Source: Hydractinia symbiolongicarpus
Lineage: Eukaryota > Cnidaria > Hydrozoa > Anthoathecata > Hydractiniidae
DNA: 62,000 nt
NCBI RefSeq assembly: GCF_029227915.1
Contig: NC_079888.1
Location: forward strand, 1,995,001 to 2,057,000
Reading direction: 5' to 3'
The notes under the pieces were generated by a model. It did not search any database. It worked only from the letters and a program-made list of their open reading frames with translations, and was not told the DNA's origin. The position numbers and the translations under genes are program-made. Positions 1-11,067 of the stretch are shown piece by piece (position 1 is the first letter of the stretch; every line of letters starts with the position of its first letter).

Positions 1-859
1 ACAATGTTTTCTACAAGTTAATATCAATGGAACAGCTGTGCAATGCTCTTCGGAGGAAAAACTTCTTGGTATTACAATAGATAATATGTTGACTTTTAGC
101 AAACACGTTAAAGATTTGTGCAAGAAAGCAAGCAATAAATTAAATGCTCTTGTTAGATTATCACCGTATATGGATCAACAAAAATTATATCTCATATTAA
201 ATTCTTTTATTTTATCTCAGTTTGGTTACTGTCCTTTACTTTGGATGTTTTGTAACCGTACTACTAACAATTCCATCAATAGAATCCATAGTAGAGCCCT
301 TCGTGTAATAACTAATGATTATAGCTCTTCATTTCAAGACCTATTGGATAAAACTGGAACTGTTAGTGTACATCACCGTAATTTGATTATTTTATTAAAG
401 GAATTATATAAAGTCAAAAATAATACCAATCCTGATATTATGTCCGAAGTATTTATTCTTAACAAAAATAGGTACTCGAATCGTATTAATTCAGAGTTTT
501 TTCGAGGTAGAGCACAAACTGTAAAATATGGCTTGGAAACTGTCACCTTCAGAGGACCGCAGCTATGGGCAACTCTACCAAAATCTATTCAAGAAGCGCC
601 ATGCATTTCAACGTTTGTAAGTTGTCTAAAAAAATGGAAAGGCTTAACTTGTCAGTGTCGTATTTGTAGATTGTATATTCACAATTTAGGATACATATAG
701 AAATAAGATCACCTTTTGAGGTTAAATTCTTTTTAGTTTATTTATTATTTTTAATTTATATTTATTAGTTACATGAAGTCGATTTTAATTAGTCAGTTTT
801 TTTAAATATGACTATTTTTATTGTATTTTCGACAATAAATAATGTGAAATAACCAAATA
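1..859 (+). mobile_element. CR1/L2-like LINE, 3' end
   Basis: The 3' terminal part of an APE-type non-LTR retrotransposon, cut by the left window edge. It comprises the end of the RT protein (to position 700) and about 155 bp of AT-rich 3' UTR ending in an AATAAATAATG-like tail. It appears to have inserted next to or within the 3' UTR of the minus-strand USP-LINE that begins near 860. The last 100 bp (from 755) also form the start of each tandem unit, so this insertion predates the triplication. Confidence 0.75.
2..700 (+). CDS. LINE ORF2 C-terminal region, partial
   Basis: The frame is open to the left edge, so the start lies outside the window. The visible 230 or so residues are the RT thumb and C-terminal region of a CR1/L2-like LINE polyprotein. 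They begin just before the 'KLLGITIDN' block that follows the RT palm, continue with 'ILSQFGYCPLLWMF' and 'RIHSRALRV', then 'FRGPQLWATLPKSI', and end with a Cys-containing tail ('CQCRICRLY'). These blocks recur in many cnidarian and other aquatic-animal LINEs. The catalytic RT motifs lie upstream of the window. No stop or frameshift is visible here. Confidence 0.85.
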   Translation, partial: QCFLQVNINGTAVQCSSEEKLLGITIDNMLTFSKHVKDLCKKASNKLNALVRLSPYMDQQKLYLILNSFILSQFGYCPLLWMFCNRTTNNSINRIHSRALRVITNDYSSSFQDLLDKTGTVSVHHRNLIILLKELYKVKNNTNPDIMSEVFILNKNRYSNRINSEFFRGRAQTVKYGLETVTFRGPQLWATLPKSIQEAPCISTFVSCLKKWKGLTCQCRICRLYIHNLGYI

Positions 860-1021
860 ACCCCCTTGCTATGCTTCTTATGATTACTCTATAAGAGAGT
901 GAAGAGTGAGCAAACTCTAGGTTCACGGTAGACTACTTGTGACAGAAACAGCCGGGGTAATACAAAACCGCTAGGGAAAGATAACCCTCCCCCTTTTATG
1001 TGAATGTTAATCAGACAATTT
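860..1021 (-). other. USP-LINE 3' UTR, array unit 1
   Basis: Downstream of the USP stop codon on the minus strand. It shares 'GGGGTAATACAAAACCGCT' and 'AACCCCCTTGCTA' with the 3' UTR of USP-LINE copy C (39080-39507), which identifies it as the retrotransposon's 3' UTR. The same sequence recurs at about 6374-6535 and 11903-12064 in units 2 and 3. Confidence 0.7.
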
Positions 1022-2349
1022 TTACATTTTCACAAAAAACAACACATACACAGAAGAGTTATTTAAATCGGATAGTGCACGTCTAACAACTGCTTTATCG
1101 TCACATCTTAACCATGAGCCACAGCTGCGATCTTTAATGAATGCCCAATAGTGACCTGCTCCTAGGGTGCCCGAATGATTAATAGTGGCAGCTAACGAAT
1201 ATTTGTTGTTAAATGATATGTCATCCGTTGGCTGATATGCCATTTGAAGCAAGGCAGGTAACAAATGTGTTTTTTTAGGGTTCTTCCATCAAGAAACGTA
1301 AACCTCTTCAGTTGGATAATTAGAATGTCTCCACATTGGGTGAAAACCGTTTCATTTGTACTGTCTTGATAAGAAGAGCACTGCGGGCAAAGGCACCTGT
1401 CATTTTCAGACAAATTTTCGGGCTGCAAAAAACAATTAATTGAGCCTGTAACGCTGTTTGAGATAGGGAGTGGCACAATAGGCATACTTTCCTCCCTGCT
1501 AGTTGATAAGAAGCATGCATTGCATGACGTCGTAGTGGTTATAATGTTGGTGATGATATTATTTTCCATAACCGAAGGGCCTGTTTATTCATCCAAGACA
1601 TGAAGCAGTATTTCTGGCACGTCCTGCTGGGCATTAATGTTGAATGAGGTCTTCCTAATGCTGGACATCTCACGCTGCAAGGCTCTTAAGAAGGCGGAGG
1701 GGTCAACAGCTGTGGAACACTGGGACAGCATGGACAGACTCAGCATAACAGACTTCAATAGTGGAGAAACAGGAGAAGATTCCGAAGCACAATGTTACCA
1801 AAATGATGGGATTGCAGTTAATGCTTGCAGGATGGAATTGGCGTAACAGGTGTTTCCTTTATTTATTAATCCTGCGTGAATTACTTTGCTGTGGGTAGGT
1901 GGGTATGGGCCTGCTTTAACAGGTGTATTGGGCTTGGTGACTGTTGGTTGTTTGGCCTTTGGCATTAGAGGAGTGGATATGGAATAGTTGGTTGAAATAG
2001 GGATGTGGCTGTGTTCATTATATACCTTTGTATTTATAGCGTCCCAAATACAGAAAAAAGCTTTCATGCACATGTCACCAAGTTGACGAGCAGCTTGAAA
2101 AGTTTTTCTGCGATCCAATCTCAGTCTTTTCCAACACAAAGAAACAGATCGAGAGCAGTAGCGTCTGGCACCTACTTCGATGGCAAAAAGATCTATATTC
2201 CAACCGTTTTGCTTGATGATGTTCACCAGAGGATTGTATTTGGACATCTTAGTTGAATGCCAAGTTTCCATATTTTCTTCGCCTTGGACAGTTACGCTCT
2301 ATTACAATCACATGCTTCCTGTTGTTGGAATAGATAACGAAATCTGTCC
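1022..2349 (-). pseudogene. USP-LINE copy A (unit 1): endonuclease end plus USP
   Basis: Minus-strand 3' part of a retrotransposon protein. From the N-terminal side it has the second half of an R2-like restriction-enzyme-like endonuclease ('WHSTKMSKY', 'IEVGARRYCSRS'), a Pro/Thr/Lys linker, and a USP-type deubiquitinase. The USP shows the Cys box 'GNTCYANSILQAL', 'NAQQDVPEILLHVL', a zinc-type 'CNAC...CPQC' pair, 'ILIIQLKRF', and the His box 'GTLGAGHYWAF' with 'CDDKAVV' at the end. A 158-codon frame (1795-2271) joins the endonuclease to the Cys box without interruption. Lesions are a stop just after the Cys box, a second near the QxDVPE box, a frameshift after 'LKKHICYLP', and a frameshift near the start. 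It cannot make a working protein. Confidence 0.85.
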
Positions 2350-3720
2350 TGAGTCACATATCTGTCCCCACTGATGATCAATGTTTATATAGAGGTTGAC
2401 GTGGTCATGTGTAATCAATTAAGCCGCTTAGCCACAAAGGGCACTTCTTAACATTGAATATGGAGGAGAAATGGGGAGCCATATTTTTGTGGACGATTGT
2501 AGCTATATTGTAGGCACGTTAGAAACTTTTTTAACCCCGCCGGTGAGCATACACCAATGTGGCTTACGTTACAGAAACTGAAATTATGCGATATAAGAAT
2601 ATATATCAGGAGATTTTTTCAACATCAACATTTGTTATACTGACTGACGCGTTTTAAATTCTGACAAGCACTTCTCGTGTAATCATCAACATGTATTAAC
2701 AGTCTTCAAATATATACATTGTTTCTTACTTAATATCCTGATATGTCTACAAATAATATCCCAATAATTTCTTTTTCTGTAACTTGACCTGATCTTTATA
2801 CTCAATGCGTGATATCATGCTTTAGTCCAGCTCTAGCCAGGTACCAACCTAGTCCAATTATTGTTATTCTTTTAAAGTTTTGTTCAGTTTCAAATAAGAG
2901 CTTTTTATCCTACTGTCATGAAAACTTGTGCAAAATAAACATATACTGCTGTTTGATTTTTAACTGAACAGGGTAACTACAGGCTGTTTTCGCTGTTTTT
3001 ATTTAAATCCAAGGTGCAATAAAGTTTTACGCCTAACCAATCTCACAATCACTTTTTAATTATTTCACAGGAACTTTATCCGCAAAATGTTGCAGGATTC
3101 TTTTTGCTTTAAGAGGGTAAAAACAGGTTATAACTGTTTTTATTTTGAAATGATTTTAAATGTCTTTTCTAAAATTTAAAAAGAAAATTAATTTTGATAT
3201 CCACAATGTGTACCGTAAGTATATAAGTGTATATAATATGCACCTGTAAAGTTTTGTAAGTATATATTCATGTCCTGTTGGTCTAATGGCTATGACACTC
3301 ATGCAAATGAAAGATCCAGGTTCAAATCCTGGACAGGACTATGTATAATATAATAATCTTGTATCTACAACTAATGAATATATTATATATAACTCTATAT
3401 TAAGGATAATAAGTAATATGAGTCGTAGCGGAGAAAGTTCTATACATTAATCACATTCGTTTATAGAGCACAAAAATCCCATGAAACACTTTTCGTTAAA
3501 AAGTATTGTGTTGATGAACCTGGTAGGCACAAAAAACAAAAATTATTACTTGACATTATAAATTTAATACCTTTTTTTATTTATTTTTGCACCTAGCTAT
3601 AGTTCGAAAATGTATTCTCACATGTGCAAAAAGATTTCTGATCAAATTTTGTCAAAATACGTCAAATCAAATCCTGCTGGTAAAAACATTTAAAAAGTGC
3701 AAGACATATCACACCAATTT
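2350..3720. repeat. Foldback-related repeat segment, unit 1
   Basis: Non-coding. The outer part (about 2370-2520, with 'TGATCAATGTTTATATA' and 'GTGGACGATTGTAGCTA') matches the inverted right end of the foldback element at 61560-61750. The block at 3090-3150 ('TTGCAGGATTCTTTTTGC') matches both arms of that element (58440; inverted at 61495-61545). The part around the tRNA-like sequence matches 59530-59820. This is a partial copy of the same repeat family. Equivalent segments occupy about 7864-9250 and 13393-14780. Confidence 0.7.
3272..3340 (+). other. tRNA-like sequence with Pol III A and B boxes
   Basis: 69 nt. A perfect 7-bp acceptor stem (GTCCTGT with ACAGGAC), a D-arm region with an A box 'TGGTCTAATGG', and a perfect 5-bp T stem around 'TTCAAAT' with B box 'GGTTCAAATCC'. 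The anticodon arm does not form a normal 5-bp stem with a 7-nt loop, so it is probably not a working tRNA but a tRNA-derived promoter module of a repeat family (SINE-like). There is no CCA. The same module occurs in every unit and at 59569. Confidence 0.65.
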
Positions 3721-4472
3721 ATGCCACCAAAGCACGGCCTTGTAACAGCACTAGCTACTGTACTAGCTACACTGCACCCATACAGCTATAAATACTAAAT
3801 GTGCTTCAACCCACCAGGTTAAATCATAATGTAATGTAATAGGTTCACCATCAGCTAGCTAAATAGCTGGTTATCTACTACCTCTTTTTATTCCTCTCCT
3901 AGTTTTTTTTCACCAGAGTAAATTTTTTTTAAGATCTTCTTTCAAAATAATAAATACACCAAAGTTTCCCCTTTACACTACACATTAAAACTAAGTTCAA
4001 AATGAAAGAAAACTAAAAGTGGACTGGGTCCAAAAAGAAGCGCTGGGAACTAATTTCTTCAAAAATAAACATTCTTTGCTTTGATTGGACAAAAACGATC
4101 AGTCGAAAATTCCTTTTTGGCGCTATATTTTTTTCAAACCCTGCGTTTGTTGGTTGCTGGAACTTTGTTGGTGCTTCCTGGATTATTAAATAAGTATTTT
4201 TTAATAATTTTGTCTGTGTCTTTTAGAAGCAAACAAACAAACTGTAGCTAGGTGAATCTTTTAGTAGATTTACCTACTGTTATATCTGATTTAGGTGCCA
4301 ACTCCAGCTAGCTAGGTGCTTAGTAGATTTACTTTTACTTTGTATCTGATTTGTCCCCTGCTGTGTCCTATATTTTGGCTCAGCTAGATAGCTAGCAATC
4401 GTAACATCGTATCAATTTACCTAACTGCTTGTTACATTTTAGGATATTTTATTCCCTTGTAGCATCGTAGCA
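3721..4472. other. Non-coding AT-rich stretch, unit 1
   Basis: No convincing gene. It holds short iterations of AGCTAGCTA and 'TTAGTAGATTTAC' and is the putative upstream region of the 2A ORF. The equivalents are about 9250-10001 and 14779-15530. Confidence 0.5.
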
Positions 4473-4853
4473 TTGAAGCAATCACACAGGTTAACTTTGC
4501 TGACTAATTTCATGTTGATATCAGTCCAAGCATACCGTACCACTATCGGGTCTTTTTATAATGTAGCTGCTAGTCACTCCAATAATATTAGGAACGAAAC
4601 AATGAATTTTCACAGCCATCCTGGTATGTTTTTTGAACAGATGGGTAATAACAACAACTTCATTTATTTCTTAAAACTTTTTTTTTCAATAATTTTCATG
4701 TGTTGTCTGAGTTGTAATATCAGTATTGCATCTTTGAAATTACAGTTAATGTTATCTGGCGATATTGAAAGCAATCCTGGACCGTTTAATAACAATGATA
4801 TCGACTTCAATGTAGTAGGAATTTTTCAAATTAACAGAGACTTTTTTCCATAA
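4473..4853 (+). CDS. 2A-peptide-bearing ORF (unit 1)
   Basis: 126 codons. Residues 63-90 form a hydrophobic, Cys-containing segment, followed directly by a 2A-like ribosome-skipping motif at residues 97-104 ('GDIESNPGP'), matching the D(V/I)ExNPGP consensus. 2A motifs at the N-terminus of transposon proteins are known in animal LINEs and can separate a signal-like leader from the downstream protein. Here the following frames are OTU-like and Helitron-like. The frame stops 23 codons after the 2A site, just after a T-run, and the OTU-like sequence continues in the -1 frame. The start at 4473 is the first ATG; an upstream exon cannot be excluded. Confidence 0.6.
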   Translation: MKQSHRLTLLTNFMLISVQAYRTTIGSFYNVAASHSNNIRNETMNFHSHPGMFFEQMGNNNNFIYFLKLFFSIIFMCCLSCNISIASLKLQLMLSGDIESNPGPFNNNDIDFNVVGIFQINRDFFP

Positions 4854-5227
4854 GCCCTGAAGAATGGGAATGCGACTTACAAACTCAGTCAAGAGCTACT
4901 GTTAATGTTGTAGAGATTTTCATACGGGCTACCGCAATAATGCTGGGCGTCAACATTTTGATAACATCTGATACCAATACTGCAATACGCCCATATACCC
5001 TTATTAGTCCTACTCATGATGAAACACATAATATTGCTGGTGAACAACAAGTGGCTAGGGTAAATGGAAATCACTATCAATCATTGGTCTTCGATGACAA
5101 TGTCAGCGATTCTTCTGTTACATCATCCACATCACTCAGTCCATCTAAAAAAATTCCTAGTTTGTCATCACAAGATCCTAATAATATAACCAATCAAAAC
5201 CTGTTAGAAAGGAAATTACTACTTTGA
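4850..5227 (+). pseudogene. OTU-like protease fragment (unit 1)
   Basis: An open frame continuing from the 2A ORF after a -1 shift. It has 'SPEEWECDL', then 'VEIFIRATAIMLGVNILI', and a final 'NGNHYQSL'. This order resembles the second half of an OTU cysteine protease, with the last His as the catalytic candidate. OTU domains are known in some animal Helitrons. The Cys-bearing first half is not recognisable, so no active site is complete. A Ser-rich tail follows. Assignment is by motif style only. Confidence 0.45.
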
Positions 5228-5538
5228 ATCAAAATCCAGACTTCCTAGTAAAAAAAATAATGAAATCTTATATGTCTGCTACGACAATACAAAAAAGAGT
5301 CAAGCCTAAACCCAAGCCAAATTATAATAAAAAAGCTGTTTTGAAGCTAAGGTGTCTGCAGTTGAACATTAAATATGAAGAACCTAAGGTTAACGAAACA
5401 AAAAAAGAAGCAATAAACAGACACAGGCGAATAAGTTATAGCTGCAAAAAAACTGTTTCTAAAACAGCGATAGATATGCAGAAAAATGTGCCCCGCCACC
5501 TAATACACTTCCAATTATTACAAAATTTTCAGCGATGA
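5224..5538 (+). pseudogene. Lys-rich Helitron-like fragment (unit 1)
   Basis: A Lys/Arg-rich frame ('KPKPNYNKK', 'NRHRRISYSCKKT') between the OTU-like and DUF6570-like frames. It overlaps the end of the former by one codon in a different frame. It probably belongs to the same decayed polyprotein; no fold can be named. Confidence 0.4.
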
Positions 5539-5673
5539 AAGGTGTGACAGGTGTCATCGGGAGAGCCTTAGTCGTTTTAAGAAGAATGTAACAACTCCTG
5601 TTGATTTTCCGGTATACTGTCAGTTGATGATAATGATCTGGGCCCATTACACGATAACATCCGCCATAACGAT

Positions 5674-6262
5674 ATGCATTTTTTACCCGTACCGACATAT
5701 CTTCAAAAATTGAATACACTGGAAGTAGCATTGATTCGTCGTATCACTGTTATTATAAATATACACCTCCTGCGAGATGGCATGCTTGCATCAAAAGGAC
5801 ATTGTATCAGTTTTCCTCAGAGAATGCAAATTGCTAAAGAATTGCCATCGTTACCATCTCAGGTTGGAATAGTGGTTATTAAAAAGAAAGGAAGTCGAAA
5901 TTCAGTTAAACAGTATACTGTGCAAAGGAATAAAGTTGCATTACGAGGGCTGTGTTTTGGATACCCAGAAGGTGGCACTGAATATCCACATACTAATAGT
6001 GAACATCTATACGATGGCTCTGATCACATTGACAAACTTTTAAAAGGACGCTAATTTCAGTTCCTACCGAATGAGTACTATAAGGATGTTTCGATAAAAT
6101 GTGACCGCATTCAAAATTTACCAGAGATGAGTTGTGAATTACTTGGCTTGCATGTTGTTGAAATGCCACATAATATATCAGAGGAAGACAAGGGTGCTGC
6201 TGAAAATCAATTTCTGGAAAACTTACCTCAAGATGACGAAAGTATAACCCGTTCTGGTTTAG
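5674..6262 (+). pseudogene. Helitron Rep N-terminal (DUF6570-like) fragment (unit 1)
   Basis: The frame from 5674 reads 'LPVPTYLQKLNTLEVALI', 'INIHLLRDG', 'GHCISFPQRM', 'ELPSLPSQVGIVVIKKKG' and 'YTVQRNKVALRGL'. This is the pattern of the DUF6570 region that precedes the replication initiator domain of animal Helitrons. One stop (6052-6054) interrupts it, after which the same frame continues with 'NEYYKDVSI' and 'NLPEMSCELLGL'. The HUH nuclease and helicase parts are absent. In unit 3 the sequence runs on to about 17379. Confidence 0.6.
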
Positions 6263-6535
6263 TTTTGGTTTATATTTATTAGTTACATGAAGTCGATTTT
6301 AATTAGTCAGTTTTTTTAAATATGACTATTTTTATTGTATTTTCGACAATAAATAATGTGAAATAACCAAATAACCCCCTTGCTAGGCTTCTTATGATTA
6401 CTCTATAAGAGAGTGAAGAGTGAGCAAACTCTAGGTTCACGGTAGACTACTTGTGACAGAAACAGCCGGGGTAATACAAAACCGCTAGGGAAAGATAACC
6501 CTCCCCCTTTTATGTGAATGTTAATCAGACAATTT

Positions 6536-7863
6536 TTACATTTTCACAAAAAACAACACATACACAGAAGAGTTATTTAAATCGGATAGTGCACGTCTAA
6601 CAACTGCTTTATCGTCACATCTTAACCATGAGCCACAGCTGCGATCTTTAATGAATGCCCAATAGTGACCTGCTCCTAGGGTGCCCGAATGATTAATAGT
6701 GGCAGCTAACGAATATTTGTTGTTAAATGATATGTCATCCGTTGGCTGATATGCCATTTGAAGCAAGGCAGGTAACAAATGTGTTTTTTTAGGGTTCTTC
6801 CATCAAGAAACGTAAACCTCTTCAGTTGGATAATTAGAATGTCTCCACATTGGGTGAAAACCGTTTCATTTGTACTGTCTTGATAAGAAGAGCACTGCGG
6901 GCAAAGGCACCTGTCATTTTCAGACAAATTTTCGGGCTGCAAAAAACAATTAATTGAGCCTGTAACGCTGTTTGAGATAGGGAGTGGCACAATAGGCATA
7001 CTTTCCTTCCTGGTAGTTGATAAGAAGCATGCATTGCATGACGTCGTAGTGGTTATAATGTTGGTGATGATATTATTTTCCATAACCGAAGGGCCTGTTT
7101 ATTCATCCAAGACATGAAGCAGTATTTCTGGCACGTCCTGCTGGGCATTAATGTTGAATGAGGTCTTCCTAATGCTGGACATCTCACGCTGCAAGGCTCT
7201 TAAGAAGGCGGAGGGGTCAACAGCTGTGGAACACTGGGACAGCATGGACAGACTCAGCATAACAGACTTCAATAGTGGAGAAACAGGAGAAGATTCCGAA
7301 GCACAATGTTACCAAAATGATGGGATTGCAGTTAATGCTTGCAGGATGGAATTGGCGTAACAGGTGTTTCCTTTATTTATTAATCCTGCGTGAATTACTT
7401 TGCTGTGGGTAGGTGGGTATGGGCCTGCTTTAACAGGTGTATTGGGCTTGGTGACTGTTGGTTGTTTGGACTTTGGCATTAGAGGAGTGGATATGGAATA
7501 GTTGGTTGAAATAGGGATGTGGCTGTGTTCATTATATACCTTTGTATTTATAGCGTCCCAAATACAGAAAAAAGCTTTCATGCACATGTCACCAAGTTGA
7601 CGAGCAGCTTGAAAAGTTTTTCTGCGATCCAATCTCAGTCTTTTCCAACACGAAGAAACAGATCGAGAGCAGTAGCGTCTGGCACCTACTTCGATGGCAA
7701 AAAGATCTATATTCCAACCGTTTTGCTTGATGATGTTCACCAGAGGATTGTATTTGGACATCTTAGTTGAATGCCAAGTTTCCATATTTTCTTCGCCTTG
7801 GACAGTTACGCTCTATTACAATCACATGCTTCCTGTTGTTGGAATAGATAACGAAATCTGTCC
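6536..7863 (-). pseudogene. USP-LINE copy A (unit 2): endonuclease end plus USP
   Basis: The same domain order and the same lesions as in unit 1, showing that the decay happened before the duplication. The His-box frame is 6536-6778, the zinc region 6706-7083 and the endonuclease-linker-Cys-box frame 7309-7785. Unit-specific residues are noted under the unit entry. Confidence 0.85.
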
Positions 7864-8785
7864 TGAGTCACATATCTGTCCCCACTGATGATCAATGTTT
7901 ATATAGAGGTTGACGTGGTCATGTGTAATCAATTAAGCCGCTTAGCCACAAAGGGCACTTCTTAACATTGAATATGGAGGAGAAATGGGGAGCCATATTT
8001 TTGTGGACGATTGTAGCTATATTGTAGGCACGTTAGAAACTTTTTTAACCCCGCCGGTGAGCATACACCAATGTGGCTTACGTTACAGAAACTGAAATTA
8101 TGCGATATAAGAATATATATCAGGAGATTTTTTCAACATCAACATTTGTTATACTGACTGACGCGTTTTAAATTCTGACAAGCACTTCTCGTGTAATCAT
8201 CAACATGTATTAACAGTCTTCAAATATATACATTGTTTCTTACTTAATATCCTGATATGTCTACAAATAATATCCCAATAATTTCTTTTTCTGTAACTTG
8301 ACCTGATCTTTATACTCAATGCGTGATATCATGCTTTAGTCCAGCTCTAGCCAGGTACCAACCTAGTCCAATTATTGTTATTCTTTTAAAGTTTTGTTCA
8401 GTTTCAAATAAGAGCTTTTTATCCTACTGTCATGAAAACTTGTGCAAAATAAACATATACTGCTGTTTGATTTTTAACTGAACAGGGTAACTACAGGCTG
8501 TTTTCGCTGTTTTTATTTAAATCCAAGGTGCAATAAAGTTTTACGCCTAACCAATCTCACAATCACTTTTTAATTATTTCACAGGAACTTTATCCGCAAA
8601 ATGTTGCAGGATTCTTTTTGCTTTAAGAGGGTAAAAACAGGTTATAACTGTTTTTATTTTGAAATGATTTTAAATGTCTTTTCTAAAATTTAAAAAGAAA
8701 ATTAATTTTGATATCCACAATGTGTACCGTAAGTATATAAGTGTATATAATATGCACCTGTAAAGTTTTGTAAGTATATATTCAT

Positions 8786-8854
8786 GTCCTGTTGGTCTAA
8801 TGGCTATGACACTCATGCAAATGAAAGATCCAGGTTCAAATCCTGGACAGGACT
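8786..8854 (+). other. tRNA-like sequence (unit 2)
   Basis: Identical in layout to the unit 1 copy: perfect acceptor and T stems, A and B boxes, defective anticodon arm. Confidence 0.65.
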
Positions 8855-10001
8855 ATGTATAATATAATAATCTTGTATCTACAACTAATGAATATATTAT
8901 ATATAACTCTATATTAAGGATAATAAGTAATATGAGTCGTAGCGGAGAAAGTTCTATACATTAATCACATTCGTTTATAGAGCACAAAAATCCCATGATA
9001 GTGTAATAGATCTAACACTTTTCGTTAAAAAGTATTGTGTTGATGAACCTGGTAGGCACAAAAAACAAAAATTATTACTTGACATTATAAATTTAATACC
9101 TTTTTTTATTTATTTTTGCACCTAGCTATAGTTCGAAAATGTATTCTCACATGTGCAAAAAGATTTCTGATCAAATTTTGTCAAAATACGTCAAATCAAA
9201 TCCTGCTGGTAAAAACATTTAAAAAGTGCAAGACATATCACACCAATTTATGCCACCAAAGCACGGCCTTGTAACAGCACTAGCTACTGTACTAGCTACA
9301 CTGCACCCATACAGCTATAAATACTAAATGTGCTTCAACCCACCAGGTTAAATCATAATGTAATGTAATAGGTTCACCATCAGCTAGCTAAATAGCTGGT
9401 TATCTACTACCTCTTTTTATTCCTCTCCTAGTTTTTTTTCACCAGAGTAAATTTTTTTTAAGATCTTCTTTCAAAATAATAAATACACCAAAGTTTCCCC
9501 TTTACACTACACATTAAAACTAAGTTCAAAATGAAAGAAAACTAAAAGTGGACTGGGTCCAAAAAGAAGCGCTGGGAACTAATTTCTTCAAAAATAAACA
9601 TTCTTTGCTTTGATTGGACAAAAACGATCAGTCGAAAATTCCTTTTTGGCGCTATATTTTTTTCAAACCCTGCGTTTGTTGGTTGCTGGAACTTTGTTGG
9701 TGCTTCCTGGATTATTAAATAAGTATTTTTTAATAATTTTGTCTGTGTCTTTTAGAAGCAAACAAACAAACTGTAGCTAGGTGAATCTTTTAGTAGATTT
9801 ACCTACTGTTATATCTGATTTAGGTGCCAACTCCAGCTAGCTAGGTGCTTAGTAGATTTACTTTTACTTTGTATCTGATTTGTCCCCTGCTGTGTCCTAT
9901 ATTTTGGCTCAGCTAGATAGCTAGCAATCGTAACATCGTATCAATTTACCTAACTGCTTGTTACATTTTAGGATATTTTATTCCCTTGTAGCATCGTAGC
10001 A

Positions 10002-10382
10002 TTGAAGCAATCACACAGGTTAACTTTGCTGACTAATTTCATGTTGATATCAGTCCAAGCATACCGTACCACTATCGGGTCTTTTTATAATGTAGCTGCT
10101 AGTCACTCCAATAATATTAGGAACGAAACAATGAATTTTCACAGCCATCCTGGTATGTTTTTTGAACAGATGGGTAATAACAACAACTTCATTTATTTCT
10201 TAAAACTTTTTTTTTCAATAATTTTCATGTGTTGTCTGAGTTGTAATATCAGTATTGCATCTTTGAAATTACAGTTAATGTTATCTGGCGATATTGAAAG
10301 CAATCCTGGACCGTTTAATAACAATGATATCGACTTCAATGTAGTAGGAATTTTTCAAATTAACAGAGACTTTTTTCCATAA
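10002..10382 (+). CDS. 2A-peptide-bearing ORF (unit 2)
   Basis: The same 126-residue protein as in unit 1, with the 2A motif at residues 97-104. Confidence 0.6.
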   Translation: MKQSHRLTLLTNFMLISVQAYRTTIGSFYNVAASHSNNIRNETMNFHSHPGMFFEQMGNNNNFIYFLKLFFSIIFMCCLSCNISIASLKLQLMLSGDIESNPGPFNNNDIDFNVVGIFQINRDFFP

Positions 10383-10756
10383 GCCCTGAAGAATGGGAAT
10401 GCGACTTACAAACTCAGTCAAGAGCTACTGTTAATGTTGTAGAGATTTTCATACGGGCTACCGCAATAATGCTGGGCGTCAACATTTTGATAACATCTGA
10501 TACCAATACTGCAATACGCCCATATACCCTTATTAGTCCTACTCATGATGAAACACATAATATTGCTGGTGAACAACAAGTGGCTAGGGTAAATGGAAAT
10601 CACTATCAATCATTGGTCTTCGATGACAATGTCAGCGATTCTTCTGTTACATCATCCACATCACTCAGTCCATCTAAAAAAATTCCTAGTTTGTCATCAC
10701 AAGATCCTAATAATATAACCAATCAAAACCTGTTAGAAAGGAAATTACTACTTTGA
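10379..10756 (+). pseudogene. OTU-like protease fragment (unit 2)
   Basis: Same as the unit 1 copy, with the same -1 frame relation to the 2A ORF. Confidence 0.45.
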
Positions 10757-11067
10757 ATCAAAATCCAGACTTCCTAGTAAAAAAAATAATGAAATCTTAT
10801 ATGTCTGCTACGACAATACAAAAAAGAGTCAAGCCTAAACCCAAGCCAAATTATAATAAAAAAGCTGTTTTGAAGCTAAGGTGTCTGCAGTTGAACATTA
10901 AATATGAAGAACCTAAGGTTAACGAAACAAAAAAAGAAGCAATAAACAGACACAGGCGAATAAGTTATAGCTGCAAAAAAACTGTTTCTAAAACAGCGAT
11001 AGATATGCAGAAAAATGTGCCCCGCCACCTAATACACTTCCAATTATTACAAAATTTTCAGCGATGA
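10753..11067 (+). pseudogene. Lys-rich Helitron-like fragment (unit 2)
   Basis: Same as the unit 1 copy. Confidence 0.4.

Larger units (their letters stand above)
755..6268. repeat. Array unit 1
   Basis: A 5514-bp unit. In order it holds a LINE 3' UTR remnant (755-859), the USP-LINE 3' UTR (860-1021), the USP-LINE endonuclease/USP pseudogene (minus, 1022-2349), the start of an inserted composite element (2350 on) with the tRNA-like sequence, and the plus-strand 2A, OTU-like, Lys-rich and DUF6570-like frames. It lacks 15 bp after 3484 relative to the other units. Confidence 0.9.

Noticed and set aside
2005-2374. Plus-strand frames of 83 and 64 codons, repeated in each unit
   Set aside because: Antisense shadows of the minus-strand endonuclease-USP pseudogene; no motif of their own.
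3272-3340. Calling a functional tRNA gene
   Set aside because: The anticodon arm does not form the required 5-bp stem with a 7-nt loop, and the sequence sits in a dispersed repeat.
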